From Pseudoduganella armeniaca (GTDB lineage Bacteria > Pseudomonadota > Gammaproteobacteria > Burkholderiales > Burkholderiaceae_D), in contig NZ_CP028324.1 in assembly GCF_003028855.1 (NCBI RefSeq), forward strand, positions 2,728,001 through 2,792,000: a DNA stretch of 64,000 nucleotides, read 5' to 3'. How positions within the stretch are numbered: position 1 is the first letter of the stretch; each line of letters opens with the position of its first letter. This document shows positions 8,839-17,796 of the stretch, piece after piece. A model generated the notes under the pieces. It was not told the DNA's origin, did not search any database, and saw only the letters and a list, made by a program, of their open reading frames with translations. Both the position numbers and the translations under genes were made by a program.

Positions 8839-9809
8839 GCGAGCTGGCGCCACGCAGCAGCGTGTTCCTCGATGCCATGGGCGTCGGCCCGCTATGGCTG
8901 CTGCGCGACCGCCCCGCGCCCGTGGCGCAGGCGGAAGCGCCCGAACCCGCCGAACAGGTCGAACAGGTCGAACAGGTCGAACAGGTCGAAGCCATGGCGG
9001 CGGCACCCGCGCAGGCCGGCGTCGTCGCGCCGCCGGCGCCCGCCCGCAGCGACGACAATGCCTGGTTCGACGACGCACCGCCGGCGCCCTCGACGGCGCC
9101 CGCGTTGAAACAGCCGGCCAGGAAGATCGAGCCGGCGCGCGCGCCGGCGCCCGCTGCGAGCGAGGATACGGCCTGGTTCGATGCCGTGCCCACGCCGGCG
9201 GCGCGGCCCGCCGCCACGGCGCCCGCGCGCGCCGCGACGGATGAGGAAATCGCCTCGATGGACTGGCGCGAATTGCAGGCGGCCGTGCGTCGCTGCACCC
9301 GCTGCGAACTGTGCCGCACGCGCCGCGCGGCCGTGCCGGGGCGCGGCGACGAGGCGGCACGCTGGCTGGTGCTGGGCCTGGCGCCGACGGCAGCGGACGA
9401 GGACAGCGGCACGGCATTGGGCGCAGAGCCCGGCCAGCTGCTGGAGAACATGCTGCGCGCCGTCGACCTCTCCACCGACAGCGGCGCCTACGTCACGACC
9501 CTGGTCAAGTGCCGCGCCGTGGACGCCGAAGGCGCCGACCGCACGCCGACCGGCGCGGAACTGGCCGCCTGCCGGCCCTACCTGCAGCGCGAACTGGAGC
9601 TGACCGAGGCCGGCCTGGCGCTGACCCTCGGCGGCGTCACGGCCAAGGCGCTGCTGGGCGCGGCCGCGCGCGGCAAGGTGCTGCGCCATGGCGAACTGCC
9701 CGTCGTGGCGACGTTCCACCCGGCCGACCTGTTGCGCCGGCCGGAAGACAAAGGCCGGGCCTGGACCGACCTGTGCCTGGCTCGCTCCGCCCATGCCGGC
9801 CGGCGCTGA
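8835..9809 (+). CDS. Uracil-DNA glycosylase family 4-like protein with long N-terminal linker
   Basis: 324 residues; the ATG at 8835 overlaps the rimI stop. Residues 1-135 are low-complexity Ala/Pro/Glu-rich, with four tandem 9-bp repeats (GAACAGGTC, 8952-8987) coding EQV and a twice-used AWFD motif. The C-terminal ~185 residues match the iron-sulfur UDG family: four cysteines placed as C-x2-C (CTRCELC), VKC and AACRPYL. Two catalytic motifs have drifted: GE-P-G is GLAPT here and the late HPS-type motif reads FHPADLLRR. Base-excision repair of uracil is the family role, but activity is uncertain because of those changes. Confidence 0.8.
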   Translation: MSELAPRSSVFLDAMGVGPLWLLRDRPAPVAQAEAPEPAEQVEQVEQVEQVEAMAAAPAQAGVVAPPAPARSDDNAWFDDAPPAPSTAPALKQPARKIEPARAPAPAASEDTAWFDAVPTPAARPAATAPARAATDEEIASMDWRELQAAVRRCTRCELCRTRRAAVPGRGDEAARWLVLGLAPTAADEDSGTALGAEPGQLLENMLRAVDLSTDSGAYVTTLVKCRAVDAEGADRTPTGAELAACRPYLQRELELTEAGLALTLGGVTAKALLGAAARGKVLRHGELPVVATFHPADLLRRPEDKGRAWTDLCLARSAHAGRR

Positions 9810-10794
9810 CGCCACCGATTTCACTTCCTGCCAGGCGCGCTTCGCGCGCCGCTGGGGGCACCTGACGCGCCCGCACGTGCGCGCGCTGGCCTGGCTGCTC
9901 GATTCGCCCGACCTGTTGGACCCGGCGGCATCCGAGTGGCAGGGCCGCGTCGCCGCCTCCGGCCCGCCTGACGCGGCCACCGTCGCCTGGCTGGCGCGAC
10001 TCGAGGCCGACCCCGCGCCGCTGGATGCCGCGCTGGGTGCGCGTCATTATTCGCGCCTCGGCCTGTACGCCGAAAAGCTGATGGCCTTCTACTTCGCCCA
10101 GCGTGGCGACCTGGTCGCGCATGGCCTGCAGGTCCGCGCGGCCAACAACGGCACGGTGGGCGAATTCGACTTCCTGCTCGACACCGGGGCCGGCCTGCGC
10201 CATATCGAGTTCGCCACCAAATTCTACCTCCTGGACAGCGTCGACGCGGGCGGCGACTTCGACCAGCTGGTCGGGCCGAACCTGGCCGATTCGCTGGGGC
10301 GCAAGCTGCGCAAGATCTTCGGCCAGCAGCTCGAACTGGCGCGCCACCCGGCCGCGCAGGCGCTGCTGCCGCAACCCGTGGTCGCGGCCCAGGCGCTCGT
10401 CAAGGGCTGGCTGTTCTACCCGGAAGGCGCGGCGCCGCCGCTGCCCGGCATCGGCCCGGCGCACTGCCGCGCGCGCTGGCACACGTTGGCGGGCTTTGCC
10501 GCGGTGCCGGAGGAACGTCACATCGTCATGCCGCGCCTGCAGTGGCTGGCGCCGCTGATGGTGCTGGCGCGGCCCGCCCAGGACGGCACGTTGCCGCCCA
10601 CGCCGCCGGCGCTGCCGCGCGCGCAGCTGCTCGCGGTGCTGGAGCAGAAATTCGCACTGGATCGCTCGCCCGTGATGGTGGCGGCGGTGCGCGAAGAGGG
10701 GGACTGGCTGGTGGAGGAGACGCGCGCGTTCGTGGTACCGGACGACTGGCCGCAGCGCGCGGCGGAGCGGCGCCTGGGGCGCGCCGCGGCCTGA
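9793..10794 (+). CDS. DUF1853 family protein
   Basis: 333 residues. The ATG at 9793 lies inside the end of the UDG gene (17-base overlap), consistent with translational coupling. The protein matches the DUF1853 family, found beside RimI/UDG genes in betaproteobacteria. Segments such as NGTVGEFDFLL and RHIEFATKFYLL recall the D/E-x-K pattern of PD-(D/E)xK nucleases (E in GEFDFL, ExxxK in HIEFATKF), so a nuclease-like fold is possible but unproven. It ends two bases short of touching the convergent lplT stop. Confidence 0.8.
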   Translation: MPAGADATDFTSCQARFARRWGHLTRPHVRALAWLLDSPDLLDPAASEWQGRVAASGPPDAATVAWLARLEADPAPLDAALGARHYSRLGLYAEKLMAFYFAQRGDLVAHGLQVRAANNGTVGEFDFLLDTGAGLRHIEFATKFYLLDSVDAGGDFDQLVGPNLADSLGRKLRKIFGQQLELARHPAAQALLPQPVVAAQALVKGWLFYPEGAAPPLPGIGPAHCRARWHTLAGFAAVPEERHIVMPRLQWLAPLMVLARPAQDGTLPPTPPALPRAQLLAVLEQKFALDRSPVMVAAVREEGDWLVEETRAFVVPDDWPQRAAERRLGRAAA

Positions 10795-12057
10795 TCAGTG
10801 TTTGTGCTCGCCGATCAGCGCGAGCGAGTCGTGCTCGCGCTGGTTGGCGGCATGCAGGCGCATGATGAACAGCATCGTCCCGGCCAGGAACAGGCCGAAC
10901 AGGATGATGATGGCCTGCAGTTCCAGGTGCAGGCGCAGCATCAGCGAATACACCGCCAGCATCGTCAGGATCGACAGGTTCTCGTTGAAGTTCTGCACCG
11001 CGATCGAGTGCCCCGCGCTCATCAGCACGTGGCCGCGGTGCTGCAGCAGCGCGTTCATCGGCACCACGAAGAAGCCGGACAGGATGCCGATCCCGATCAG
11101 CATCGGGTAGGCGATCCACGTGCTGTGCACGAACGCCATCGCCATCACCATGAAGCCCATCGCCACGCCCAGCGGAATGACGGACAGCGACTTGCGCAAC
11201 GTGATCATGCGCGCCGACATGACGGCGCCGATGGTGACGCCGATGCCGACCAGGCCGACCATCGTGGTGGCCTTCTCGTACGTCATGTGCAGGTGCTGCT
11301 TGGCCCATTCCAGCACGATGAACTGCAAGGTCGCGCCCATGCCCCAGAACAGGGTGGTGACGGCCAGCGAGATCTGGCCAAGCTTGTCCTTCCACAGGGT
11401 CACGCAGCAATTCGAGAAGTCCTCGATCAGGCGCAGCGGGTTGCGTTCCTGGTGCGGATAGACCGAGCCCGTAAGCGGAATGCGCAGGTTGAACAGCGCT
11501 GCCGCGATGTACAGCGCGCCGACGACGCACAACGCCGCCTCGTCCGACGTCGAGATGTTGGTGTCGATGCCGGGGAAGTCGAAGGACAGCATCGCGGCGG
11601 CGAGCTTGTCGCTGACCAGCGCGCCACCCATGACGGTGCCGAGGATGATGGAACTGATGGTCAGGCCCTCGATCCACGCATTGGCCACCACCAGCTTTTC
11701 GGGCGGCAGCAGTTCGGTCAGGATGCCGTACTTGGCCGGCGAATACACGGCCGCGCCGATGCCGACGATGGCATACGAGGCCAGTGGATGCAGCTCCCAG
11801 AACAGCAGGGCGCAGCCGAAGATCTTGATCAGGTTGGCGATGAACATCACGCGGCCCTTGGGCAGGGAATCCGCGAACGCGCCGACAAAAGCGGCCAACA
11901 ACACGTAAAACAGCACGAACAGGAATTTCAGCAATGGCGTGATCCAGGCCGGCGAGTGCATCTTGGTCAGCAGGTCGATCGCGACGTATAACAGCGCCGT
12001 GTCGGCCAGCGACGAAAAGAACTGCGCTGCCATGCATGTATAAAAACCACGATTCAT
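10795..12057 (-). CDS. lplT: Lysophospholipid transporter LplT
   Basis: 420 residues, a 12-helix major facilitator protein. The N-terminus FYTCMAAQFFSSLADTALL and the segment AAVYSPAKYGILTELLPPEKLVVANAW are characteristic of LplT. In enterobacteria LplT flips lysophosphatidylethanolamine across the inner membrane for re-acylation by Aas. No aas gene is adjacent here, so the acyltransferase partner would be elsewhere. Transcribed from its own promoter at 12089-12116. Confidence 0.9.
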   Translation of the reverse strand: MNRGFYTCMAAQFFSSLADTALLYVAIDLLTKMHSPAWITPLLKFLFVLFYVLLAAFVGAFADSLPKGRVMFIANLIKIFGCALLFWELHPLASYAIVGIGAAVYSPAKYGILTELLPPEKLVVANAWIEGLTISSIILGTVMGGALVSDKLAAAMLSFDFPGIDTNISTSDEAALCVVGALYIAAALFNLRIPLTGSVYPHQERNPLRLIEDFSNCCVTLWKDKLGQISLAVTTLFWGMGATLQFIVLEWAKQHLHMTYEKATTMVGLVGIGVTIGAVMSARMITLRKSLSVIPLGVAMGFMVMAMAFVHSTWIAYPMLIGIGILSGFFVVPMNALLQHRGHVLMSAGHSIAVQNFNENLSILTMLAVYSLMLRLHLELQAIIILFGLFLAGTMLFIMRLHAANQREHDSLALIGEHKH

Positions 12058-12088
12058 TCTGAATGCCTGAAAACTGATATCGGCTTGC

Positions 12089-12116
12089 TTTATACCATGA
12101 ATAGATGCCTTTCCAA
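12089..12116 (-). promoter_or_regulatory. sigma70-type promoter of lplT
   Basis: On the minus strand TTGGAA (12116-12111) and TATAAA (12094-12089) are 16 bases apart, about 32 bases before the lplT start codon at 12057. Confidence 0.5.
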
Positions 12117-12208
12117 AGAAAAGGGGCCCCCATTAGGGGACGGCTTCGGTAACGTCCGCGGGCGTCGCTGCGGTACAATGCCGGCTTCGAAATTTTGCCG
12201 GAAATGTC

Positions 12209-13309
12209 ATGCCAAGGCCCATTACCGCTACCGTTCATCTCGCCGCGATGCGGCACAACCTGGAACGCGCGCGCGCTTGCGCGCCGGGGTCCAAGGCATG
12301 GGCCGTCGTCAAGGCCAACGCCTACGGCCATGGCCTGGAACGGGCACTGCGCGGCTTCGCCGCCGCCGACGGGCTGGCGCTGATCGAGTTCGACAACGCC
12401 GTGCGCCTGCGCGAGCTGGGGTGGAGCAAACCGGTGCTGCTGCTGGAAGGCTGGTTCGATGCGGCCGACCTGGCAACGATGGCGCGCCACGACCTGAACG
12501 GCGCGGCGCACTGCATGGAGCAGATCGCGCTGCTGGAAGACTACTGCGCGCGGACGCCGCCGGCGCGGCCATTCAACGTGCACCTGAAGATGAACACCGG
12601 GATGAACCGCCTGGGCTTCAAGCCCGAGCAGTTCGGCGCCGCGTTCGCCCGCCTGCGCGCCATTGCGCACGTGGGGGAAATCACCCTGATGACGCACTTC
12701 GCCAATGCTGATGAAGCGCACCACCCGTGCGTCTCGCTGCACGAGCAGCTGCGCCGTTTTGACGAGGGCACGGCCGGGCTGCCGGGACCGCGCAGCGTGG
12801 CCAATTCCGCCGGCGTGTTCCAGATGCCGGGGATGGGCGAGGCGCTGGTGTCGGACTGGATCCGTCCCGGCATCATGTTGTATGGCGGCACGCCGGGCGG
12901 CCGCACGGCGGCCGACTATGGCCTGCGGCCGGCGATGACGCTGGCTTCCACCCTGATCGGCGTGCAGGACATCAAGGCCGGCGATTTCGTCGGCTACGGC
13001 AGCCGCTTCGAGGCCGAGGGGGCGATGCGCATCGGCGTGGTCGCCTGCGGCTATGCCGATGGCTACCCGCGCCACGCGCCCACGGGCACCCCGATCCTGG
13101 TGGACGGCGTGCGCACGCGCACGGTGGGCCGGGTCTCGATGGACATGCTGGCGGTCGACCTGACGCCGGTGCCGCAGGCGCGCGTCGGCAGCCGTGTCGT
13201 GCTGTGGGGCGAGGGGCTGCCAATTGACGATGTGGCAACCGCGGCCGGCACGATCGGCTATGAGTTGATGTGCGCGGTGGCGCCGCGCGTGCCGGTGCTT
13301 GAGGATTGA
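12209..13309 (+). CDS. alr: Alanine racemase
   Basis: 366 residues. The PLP lysine is in AVVKANAYGHG near residue 35. The C-terminal domain carries the catalytic tyrosine region DFVGYGSRFEAEG and the substrate arginine region GYADGYPRHAP. It interconverts L- and D-alanine for peptidoglycan. A -10-like TACAAT at 12174-12179 precedes it. The next gene, radA, starts 47 bases later. Confidence 0.95.
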   Translation: MPRPITATVHLAAMRHNLERARACAPGSKAWAVVKANAYGHGLERALRGFAAADGLALIEFDNAVRLRELGWSKPVLLLEGWFDAADLATMARHDLNGAAHCMEQIALLEDYCARTPPARPFNVHLKMNTGMNRLGFKPEQFGAAFARLRAIAHVGEITLMTHFANADEAHHPCVSLHEQLRRFDEGTAGLPGPRSVANSAGVFQMPGMGEALVSDWIRPGIMLYGGTPGGRTAADYGLRPAMTLASTLIGVQDIKAGDFVGYGSRFEAEGAMRIGVVACGYADGYPRHAPTGTPILVDGVRTRTVGRVSMDMLAVDLTPVPQARVGSRVVLWGEGLPIDDVATAAGTIGYELMCAVAPRVPVLED

Positions 13310-13356
13310 GGCCGCGCCCTCATATATAAAGATACTCAACGATCCAGGACCGCCGC

Positions 13357-14733
13357 ATGGCAAAAGCAAAGACGAACTACACCTGCAGCGAATGCGGCGG
13401 CACCAGCACCAAATGGACGGGGCAGTGCCCGGCGTGCCGGCAGTGGAACACGATGGTGGAAACCGTCGTCGAGACGGCTGGCGCGAACCGCTTTTCGCAG
13501 GGCCAGCACCAGGCGCTGGCGCAGACGGCGCCGGTGCTGTCGCTGCACGAGATCGAGGCGCTCGACGTGCCGCGCTTCGGCACGGGCATCGATGAATTCG
13601 ACCGCGTGCTGGGCGGCGGGCTGGTGGCCGGCGGCGTCGTGCTGATCGGCGGCGATCCGGGTATCGGCAAGTCCACCTTGCTGCTGCAGGCGCTGGCCGA
13701 AATGTCGCGCTTGAAAAGCGTGTTGTACGTGTCGGGCGAGGAATCGGGCGCGCAGATCGCGCTGCGCGCCAAGCGCCTCGCCATCGACGCCAAGGATTTC
13801 AAGCTGCAGGCCGAGATCCAGCTGGAGAAGATCCTCGGTACCCTGGCGGACGTGCGGCCGCAGGTTGCCGTGATCGACTCGATCCAGACCCTGTATTCGG
13901 ACGCGCTGACGTCCGCCCCCGGTTCGGTGGCGCAGGTGCGCGAGTGCGCCGCGCAGCTGACGCGCGTGGCCAAGCAGACCGGCGTGACGATCATCCTGGT
14001 CGGTCACGTGACGAAGGAGGGCGCGCTGGCCGGGCCGCGCGTGCTGGAGCACATCGTCGACACGGTGCTGTATTTCGAGGGCGACAGCCATTCCAGCTTC
14101 CGCCTGGTGCGCGCCATCAAGAACCGCTTCGGCGCCGTCAACGAGCTGGGTGTGTTCGCCATGACGGAAAAGGGCCTGAAGGGCGTGTCGAATCCATCCG
14201 CGCTGTTCCTGTCGCAGCACGACAACCAGGTGCCTGGCTCCTGCGTGATGGTGACGCAGGAAGGCACCCGGCCGCTGCTGGTGGAAATCCAGGCACTGGT
14301 CGACGCCAGCCACCTGCCCAACGCGCGCCGCCTGTCCGTGGGCCTGGAGCAGAACCGGCTGGCGATGCTGCTGGCAGTGCTGCACCGGCACGCCGGCATC
14401 GCCGCGTTCGACCAGGACGTGTTCATCAATGCGGTCGGCGGCGTCAAGATCACGGAGCCGGCGGCCGACCTGGCTGTGTTGCTGGCGATAAACTCGTCGA
14501 TGCGCAACAAGCCGCTGCCGCGGGGCTTTGTGGTGTTCGGCGAAGTGGGCCTGGCGGGCGAGATCCGGCCGGCACCGCGCGGACAGGAGCGGCTGCGCGA
14601 GGCGGCCAAGCTGGGCTTCGCCATAGCGATGATTCCCAAGGCAAACGCGCCAAAGCAGCCGATCGAAGGCATGACGATCATTGCCGTCGACCGCATCGAC
14701 GATGCGTTCAACCGCTTGCGCGAATTGCAGTAA
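13357..14733 (+). CDS. radA: DNA repair protein RadA (Sms)
   Basis: 458 residues with all RadA hallmarks: an N-terminal zinc finger (CSECGG and CPAC), a RecA-like ATPase with Walker A GDPGIGKST, the RadA-specific KNRFG motif (IKNRFGAVNELGVF) and a C-terminal Lon-like domain (EPAADLAVLLAINSS, RGFVVFGEVGLAGEIR). RadA drives branch migration during recombinational repair. No overlap with neighbours. Confidence 0.96.
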   Translation: MAKAKTNYTCSECGGTSTKWTGQCPACRQWNTMVETVVETAGANRFSQGQHQALAQTAPVLSLHEIEALDVPRFGTGIDEFDRVLGGGLVAGGVVLIGGDPGIGKSTLLLQALAEMSRLKSVLYVSGEESGAQIALRAKRLAIDAKDFKLQAEIQLEKILGTLADVRPQVAVIDSIQTLYSDALTSAPGSVAQVRECAAQLTRVAKQTGVTIILVGHVTKEGALAGPRVLEHIVDTVLYFEGDSHSSFRLVRAIKNRFGAVNELGVFAMTEKGLKGVSNPSALFLSQHDNQVPGSCVMVTQEGTRPLLVEIQALVDASHLPNARRLSVGLEQNRLAMLLAVLHRHAGIAAFDQDVFINAVGGVKITEPAADLAVLLAINSSMRNKPLPRGFVVFGEVGLAGEIRPAPRGQERLREAAKLGFAIAMIPKANAPKQPIEGMTIIAVDRIDDAFNRLRELQ

Positions 14734-14753
14734 ACACTTTCCTTTGGGCACGT

Positions 14754-14759
14754 TAAAAT
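14754..14759 (+). promoter_or_regulatory. -10 element before the PilZ gene
   Basis: TAAAAT lies 46 bases before the GTG at 14800 and only five bases before the alternative GTG at 14764. The predicted transcription start (about 14766) therefore falls after the upstream GTG and favours 14800 as the true start. No clear -35 box. Confidence 0.35.
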
Positions 14760-14799
14760 AGGCGTGCTTTCCCGACGAACGATTTGTACAGGTAAAACA

Positions 14800-15120
14800 G
14801 TGTCAATCGACCAGAGACAGAGTGCCCGCAAGATCATGCGTACCCGGGCGATGGTGGTGCTCGACGGCACCGCGCCGATGCCGGCGCGCACCTTCGATAT
14901 CAGCCTGGGCGGGGTGTCGGTCACGACCGAAACCAAGCTCAACCCGGGACAGGCAGGGCAGGTCGTGTTCGAGATGCTGGTCGATGGCAAGCCGCAGCTG
15001 ATCACGGTGCGCGCCAAGGTCGTGCACTGCATCTTCAGCGGCGACGAATTCAAGGTCGGCTTCATGTTCCAGCCGCTGGCACCCGACGTGCTGGCGACGA
15101 TCACCCGGTTCTTGAAGTAA
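14800..15120 (+). CDS. PilZ domain protein
   Basis: About 106 residues from the GTG at 14800 (VSIDQRQSARKIMRTRAMVV). The frame is open to a GTG at 14764, but a -10 box at 14754-14759 makes that start unlikely. The c-di-GMP-binding signature is present: an arginine-rich stretch (RKIMRTR) followed by D-I-S-L-G-G (the D/N-x-S-x-x-G motif). It is a single-domain c-di-GMP receptor. With two diguanylate cyclases earlier in the window and an adjacent fliD paralogue, a role in motility or surface behaviour is plausible. Confidence 0.78.
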   Translation: MSIDQRQSARKIMRTRAMVVLDGTAPMPARTFDISLGGVSVTTETKLNPGQAGQVVFEMLVDGKPQLITVRAKVVHCIFSGDEFKVGFMFQPLAPDVLATITRFLK

Positions 15121-15229
15121 TAGCGGCAGTAACCAGCGGTATGGATTGGCAACTGATTGCCTGTCTGTTCCCGGCTTTGATTTTCCGGCGGTATGCGATG
15201 ATGCGCTATTCCGCCACTGGAGGTTGCCC

Positions 15230-16579
15230 ATGAATACCAACGCCAGCAATATTCTTTCTTCCCTGTACGGCAGGACTACGTCCGGCACCAGCACCACCTT
15301 GTCGCCGACGGTGGCCGCGCGCGTCCAGCAGGCGCTGCAGGGGCAGAAGGGCACGATCGACAAGCTCAACGCGGGGCTGACGCAGGACCAGACCAAGTTG
15401 TCCGGCCTGGGCCAATTGCAGAGTGCGCTTGCCGCGTTCGGCGCGCTGGCCGAGGGGATCGGCGGGGCCGGGCTGGCGACGTCGGCGACGTCGTCCGCCA
15501 AGGGCGTGCTGACGGCCACTACCGGCGCCAGTGCCAAGGCCGGCACGTACCAGGTCGACGTGCGCCAGCTGGCGCAGAACCAGGTGCTGAACAGTGCCAC
15601 GCAGCCGCTGGCGGACACGAAGATCGGCACCGGCACGGCGGCCACGGTGCGCATCGATATCGGCACGGTCACGGCGGACGGCTTCAAGGCCGCGTCCGGC
15701 AGCAGCAAGACGATCACGATCGACAGCAGCAACAACACGCTGGACGGCATTGCCAAGGCGCTGAAGGAGGCCGGCGTGGATGCCACGGTCGTCAAGGGCG
15801 AGGGCGGTTACGCGCTGCAGGTCAAGGGCAAGGACGGCGCCGCACAGGCAATCCGCATCGGCGTCACGGGCGACGCGGCGCTGAAGGCGGCCATCGGCTT
15901 CGATCCCGCGGCGCCGTCGGACACGGGCATGAAGCAGGCCCAGGCCGCGCAGGATGCGCTGCTGACGGTGGACGGCAAGCAGATTGCCAGCGCCAGCAAC
16001 AGCGTGGGCACGGCGATCGCGGGCACCACGCTGACGTTGACGGCGGCGGGCAAGACGGATGTGACGGTCAGCCAGGACACGAGCCAGATCGGCAAGAACG
16101 TGGCCGCTTTCGTCCAGGGCTACAACGACCTGACGGCGCGGCTGGCCACGTTGCAGGCGGGCGCACTGAAGGGCGATGCGACACTGGGCAATATCAGCAG
16201 CCAGCTGAGCCAGATGGTGAAGACGGGTGGCGGCCTGGCCGATGCCGGTGTCAGCCTGGACAGCAAGGGCCAGCTGGTGCTGGACGAGAAGAAGCTGAAG
16301 GCGGCGATCGCGGCGGACCCGTCCGCGGTGACGAAGCTGTTTACCAACGAAGGGCGCGGCCTGGCCGACAAGCTGGACAAGAAAATCGACGCCTTTTCGG
16401 CCGATGGCGGCGCGCTGGCGCGCTCGCGCACGCAGGTCACGCGCGACTTCGAGCAACTGGCGGACCGCAAGGACAAGCTGGCCCGGTCGCTGACGGCCCA
16501 GGCCCAGGCGCTGGCGCAGCTGTACACGATGCAGGAGCAATCGGGCGGGACGGGCTCGTTGCTGGATTTGCTGGGGTGA
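15230..16579 (+). CDS. fliD: Flagellar filament cap protein FliD-like (isolated paralogue)
   Basis: 449 residues. ATG 15230 is chosen because GGAGG ends seven bases upstream; the frame is open to 15146 without a ribosome site. Heptad-rich ends flank a central Ala/Thr/Gly-rich region, as in FliD: AGTYQVDVRQLAQNQVL near residue 110 is typical of the N-terminal domain, and the C-terminus has GVSLDSKGQLVLDEKKL and AVTKLFTNEGRGLADKLD. No other flagellar gene is near, and the N-terminus lacks the usual GIGSGLDVNSIVSQL segment. It may be a second or divergent cap protein. Confidence 0.78.
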   Translation: MNTNASNILSSLYGRTTSGTSTTLSPTVAARVQQALQGQKGTIDKLNAGLTQDQTKLSGLGQLQSALAAFGALAEGIGGAGLATSATSSAKGVLTATTGASAKAGTYQVDVRQLAQNQVLNSATQPLADTKIGTGTAATVRIDIGTVTADGFKAASGSSKTITIDSSNNTLDGIAKALKEAGVDATVVKGEGGYALQVKGKDGAAQAIRIGVTGDAALKAAIGFDPAAPSDTGMKQAQAAQDALLTVDGKQIASASNSVGTAIAGTTLTLTAAGKTDVTVSQDTSQIGKNVAAFVQGYNDLTARLATLQAGALKGDATLGNISSQLSQMVKTGGGLADAGVSLDSKGQLVLDEKKLKAAIAADPSAVTKLFTNEGRGLADKLDKKIDAFSADGGALARSRTQVTRDFEQLADRKDKLARSLTAQAQALAQLYTMQEQSGGTGSLLDLLG

Positions 16580-16600
16580 GGCTGCCGCAGGTTCGCGAAT

Positions 16601-17106
16601 GCCGCGGACGAAAACCAGGGTCAGTCCCCTGCGGGGCGGTCCGGCGACCCGGCAGACCCTAAGCCTGTGACTGTAGCGGTTCATTCGCTGTGGGCCTGCA
16701 GCAAATCAATGCTTGGGTCTGTCCCTTCGGGACTGACCCCGGTTTTGCTCACATACGCCGCGGATGAAAACCAGGGTCAATCCCCTGCGGGGGACAGACC
16801 CTAAGCCTGTGGCTGTAGGGGTTCATTCGCTGTGAGCCTGCAGCGCATCAAGGCTTGGGGTCTGTCCCTTCGGGACTGACCCCGGTTTTAATCACATACG
16901 CCGCGGATGAAAACCAGGGTCAGTCCCCTGTGGGGACAGACCCTAAGCCTGTGGCTGTAGGGGTTCATTCGCTGTGAGCCTGCAGCGCATCAAGGCTTGG
17001 GGTCTGTCCCTCCGGGACTGACCCCGGTTTTAATCACATATGCCGCGGACGAAAACCAGGGTCAGTCCCCTGCGGGGCGGTCCGGCGACCCGGCAGACCC
17101 TAAGCC
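16601..17106. repeat. Tandem array of palindromic REP/BIME-like units
   Basis: Three complete units start at 16601, 16757 and 16900 (spacings 156 and 143 bases), and a partial fourth begins at 17042 (142 bases on). Each unit holds two near-identical ~40-base palindromes in inverted orientation: AAAACC-A-GGGTCAGTCCC...GGGACAGACCC-T-AAGCC and GGCTTGGGGTCTGTCCC-TTC-GGGACTGACCCCGGTTTT. A ~45-base spacer separates them. Units 1 and 4 share an extra GCGGTCCGGCGACCCGGC stretch. The array abuts, and partly encodes the end of, the RAYT gene at 17062-17760. Confidence 0.9.
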
Positions 17107-17760
17107 GGGAGGCTGCGACGGTGCCTTGCCGATGACACAGTTGGCATTCGCTGCGCGGCGCAGCTCCTCCAGTTCCGTCGCACTCAGGTCTTGGTCAAAC
17201 AGCCCACAGTATGCGCGGTAGCGTTCCTGCGGATTATCGCCGAGCCCGCTATACAGCGCGTGAGGCGTGAGCAACCCATCTGGCCGCACACCCGCGTTGC
17301 CCAGATAACTCGACCAGCAAAAGTCTTCAGGTCGCCCGACGATTCCTGCCCGCACTGGGTTCAGTTCGATGTAGCGCTGACAGACAAGCAAGTAGCGTTC
17401 ATCGGCAATAGGACTGGATCGATAGCGTCCATCCCACACGGTGCTGCAACGGCGCCGACGCCGGTTGAGGTACTGGCCGTATTGCTGACCTACGCCACGG
17501 ATGAAGTCTGGCAAGCGGTGTACGTCGCGGAACGAGGCTAACAAGTGCACATGATTCGTCATCAATACATATGCATGCAACGAGCATGCCGTACGTCGCG
17601 CCTGTTCGTCCAGTGTGTCGAGGTAGACGCGGTAATCCCATTCCCTGAAAAAACACGCCTCCCGATTATGCCCCCGCTGAATCAAATGCAAAGGCACTCC
17701 CTGCAGCAACAAGCGTGGCTGGCGCGGCACGACGGTCTCCTGAAAACGACGACCATCCAT
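17062..17760 (-). CDS. REP-associated tyrosine transposase (RAYT, Y1_Tnp)
   Basis: 232 residues of the IS200-like HUH transposase fold: the metal-binding HUH in MTNHVHLLA, then FIRGVGQQYGQYLNRR, and the catalytic-tyrosine helix LVCQRYIELNPVRAG. These are typical of single-copy RAYTs that act on adjacent REP palindromes rather than moving as an insertion sequence. No terminal inverted repeats bound it. The last 14 residues (GLGSAGSPDRPAGD) and the stop codon are encoded inside the partial fourth repeat unit, so the repeat has replaced or extended the native C-terminus. Confidence 0.9.
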   Translation of the reverse strand: MDGRRFQETVVPRQPRLLLQGVPLHLIQRGHNREACFFREWDYRVYLDTLDEQARRTACSLHAYVLMTNHVHLLASFRDVHRLPDFIRGVGQQYGQYLNRRRRRCSTVWDGRYRSSPIADERYLLVCQRYIELNPVRAGIVGRPEDFCWSSYLGNAGVRPDGLLTPHALYSGLGDNPQERYRAYCGLFDQDLSATELEELRRAANANCVIGKAPSQPPGLGSAGSPDRPAGD

Positions 17761-17796
17761 TCTCCCGCCGCCGCGCGGCCAGCCATATGCGCCCCC

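Noticed and set aside
10526..13369. 947-residue minus-strand open frame
   Set aside because: High-GC shadow frame covering lplT and antisense to alr and the DUF1853 gene; no domain and Arg/His/Ala-biased.
16601..17106. CRISPR array
   Set aside because: Units are 142-156 bases with internal palindromes and near-identical spacers, not 28-37-base repeats with unique spacers; no cas genes.
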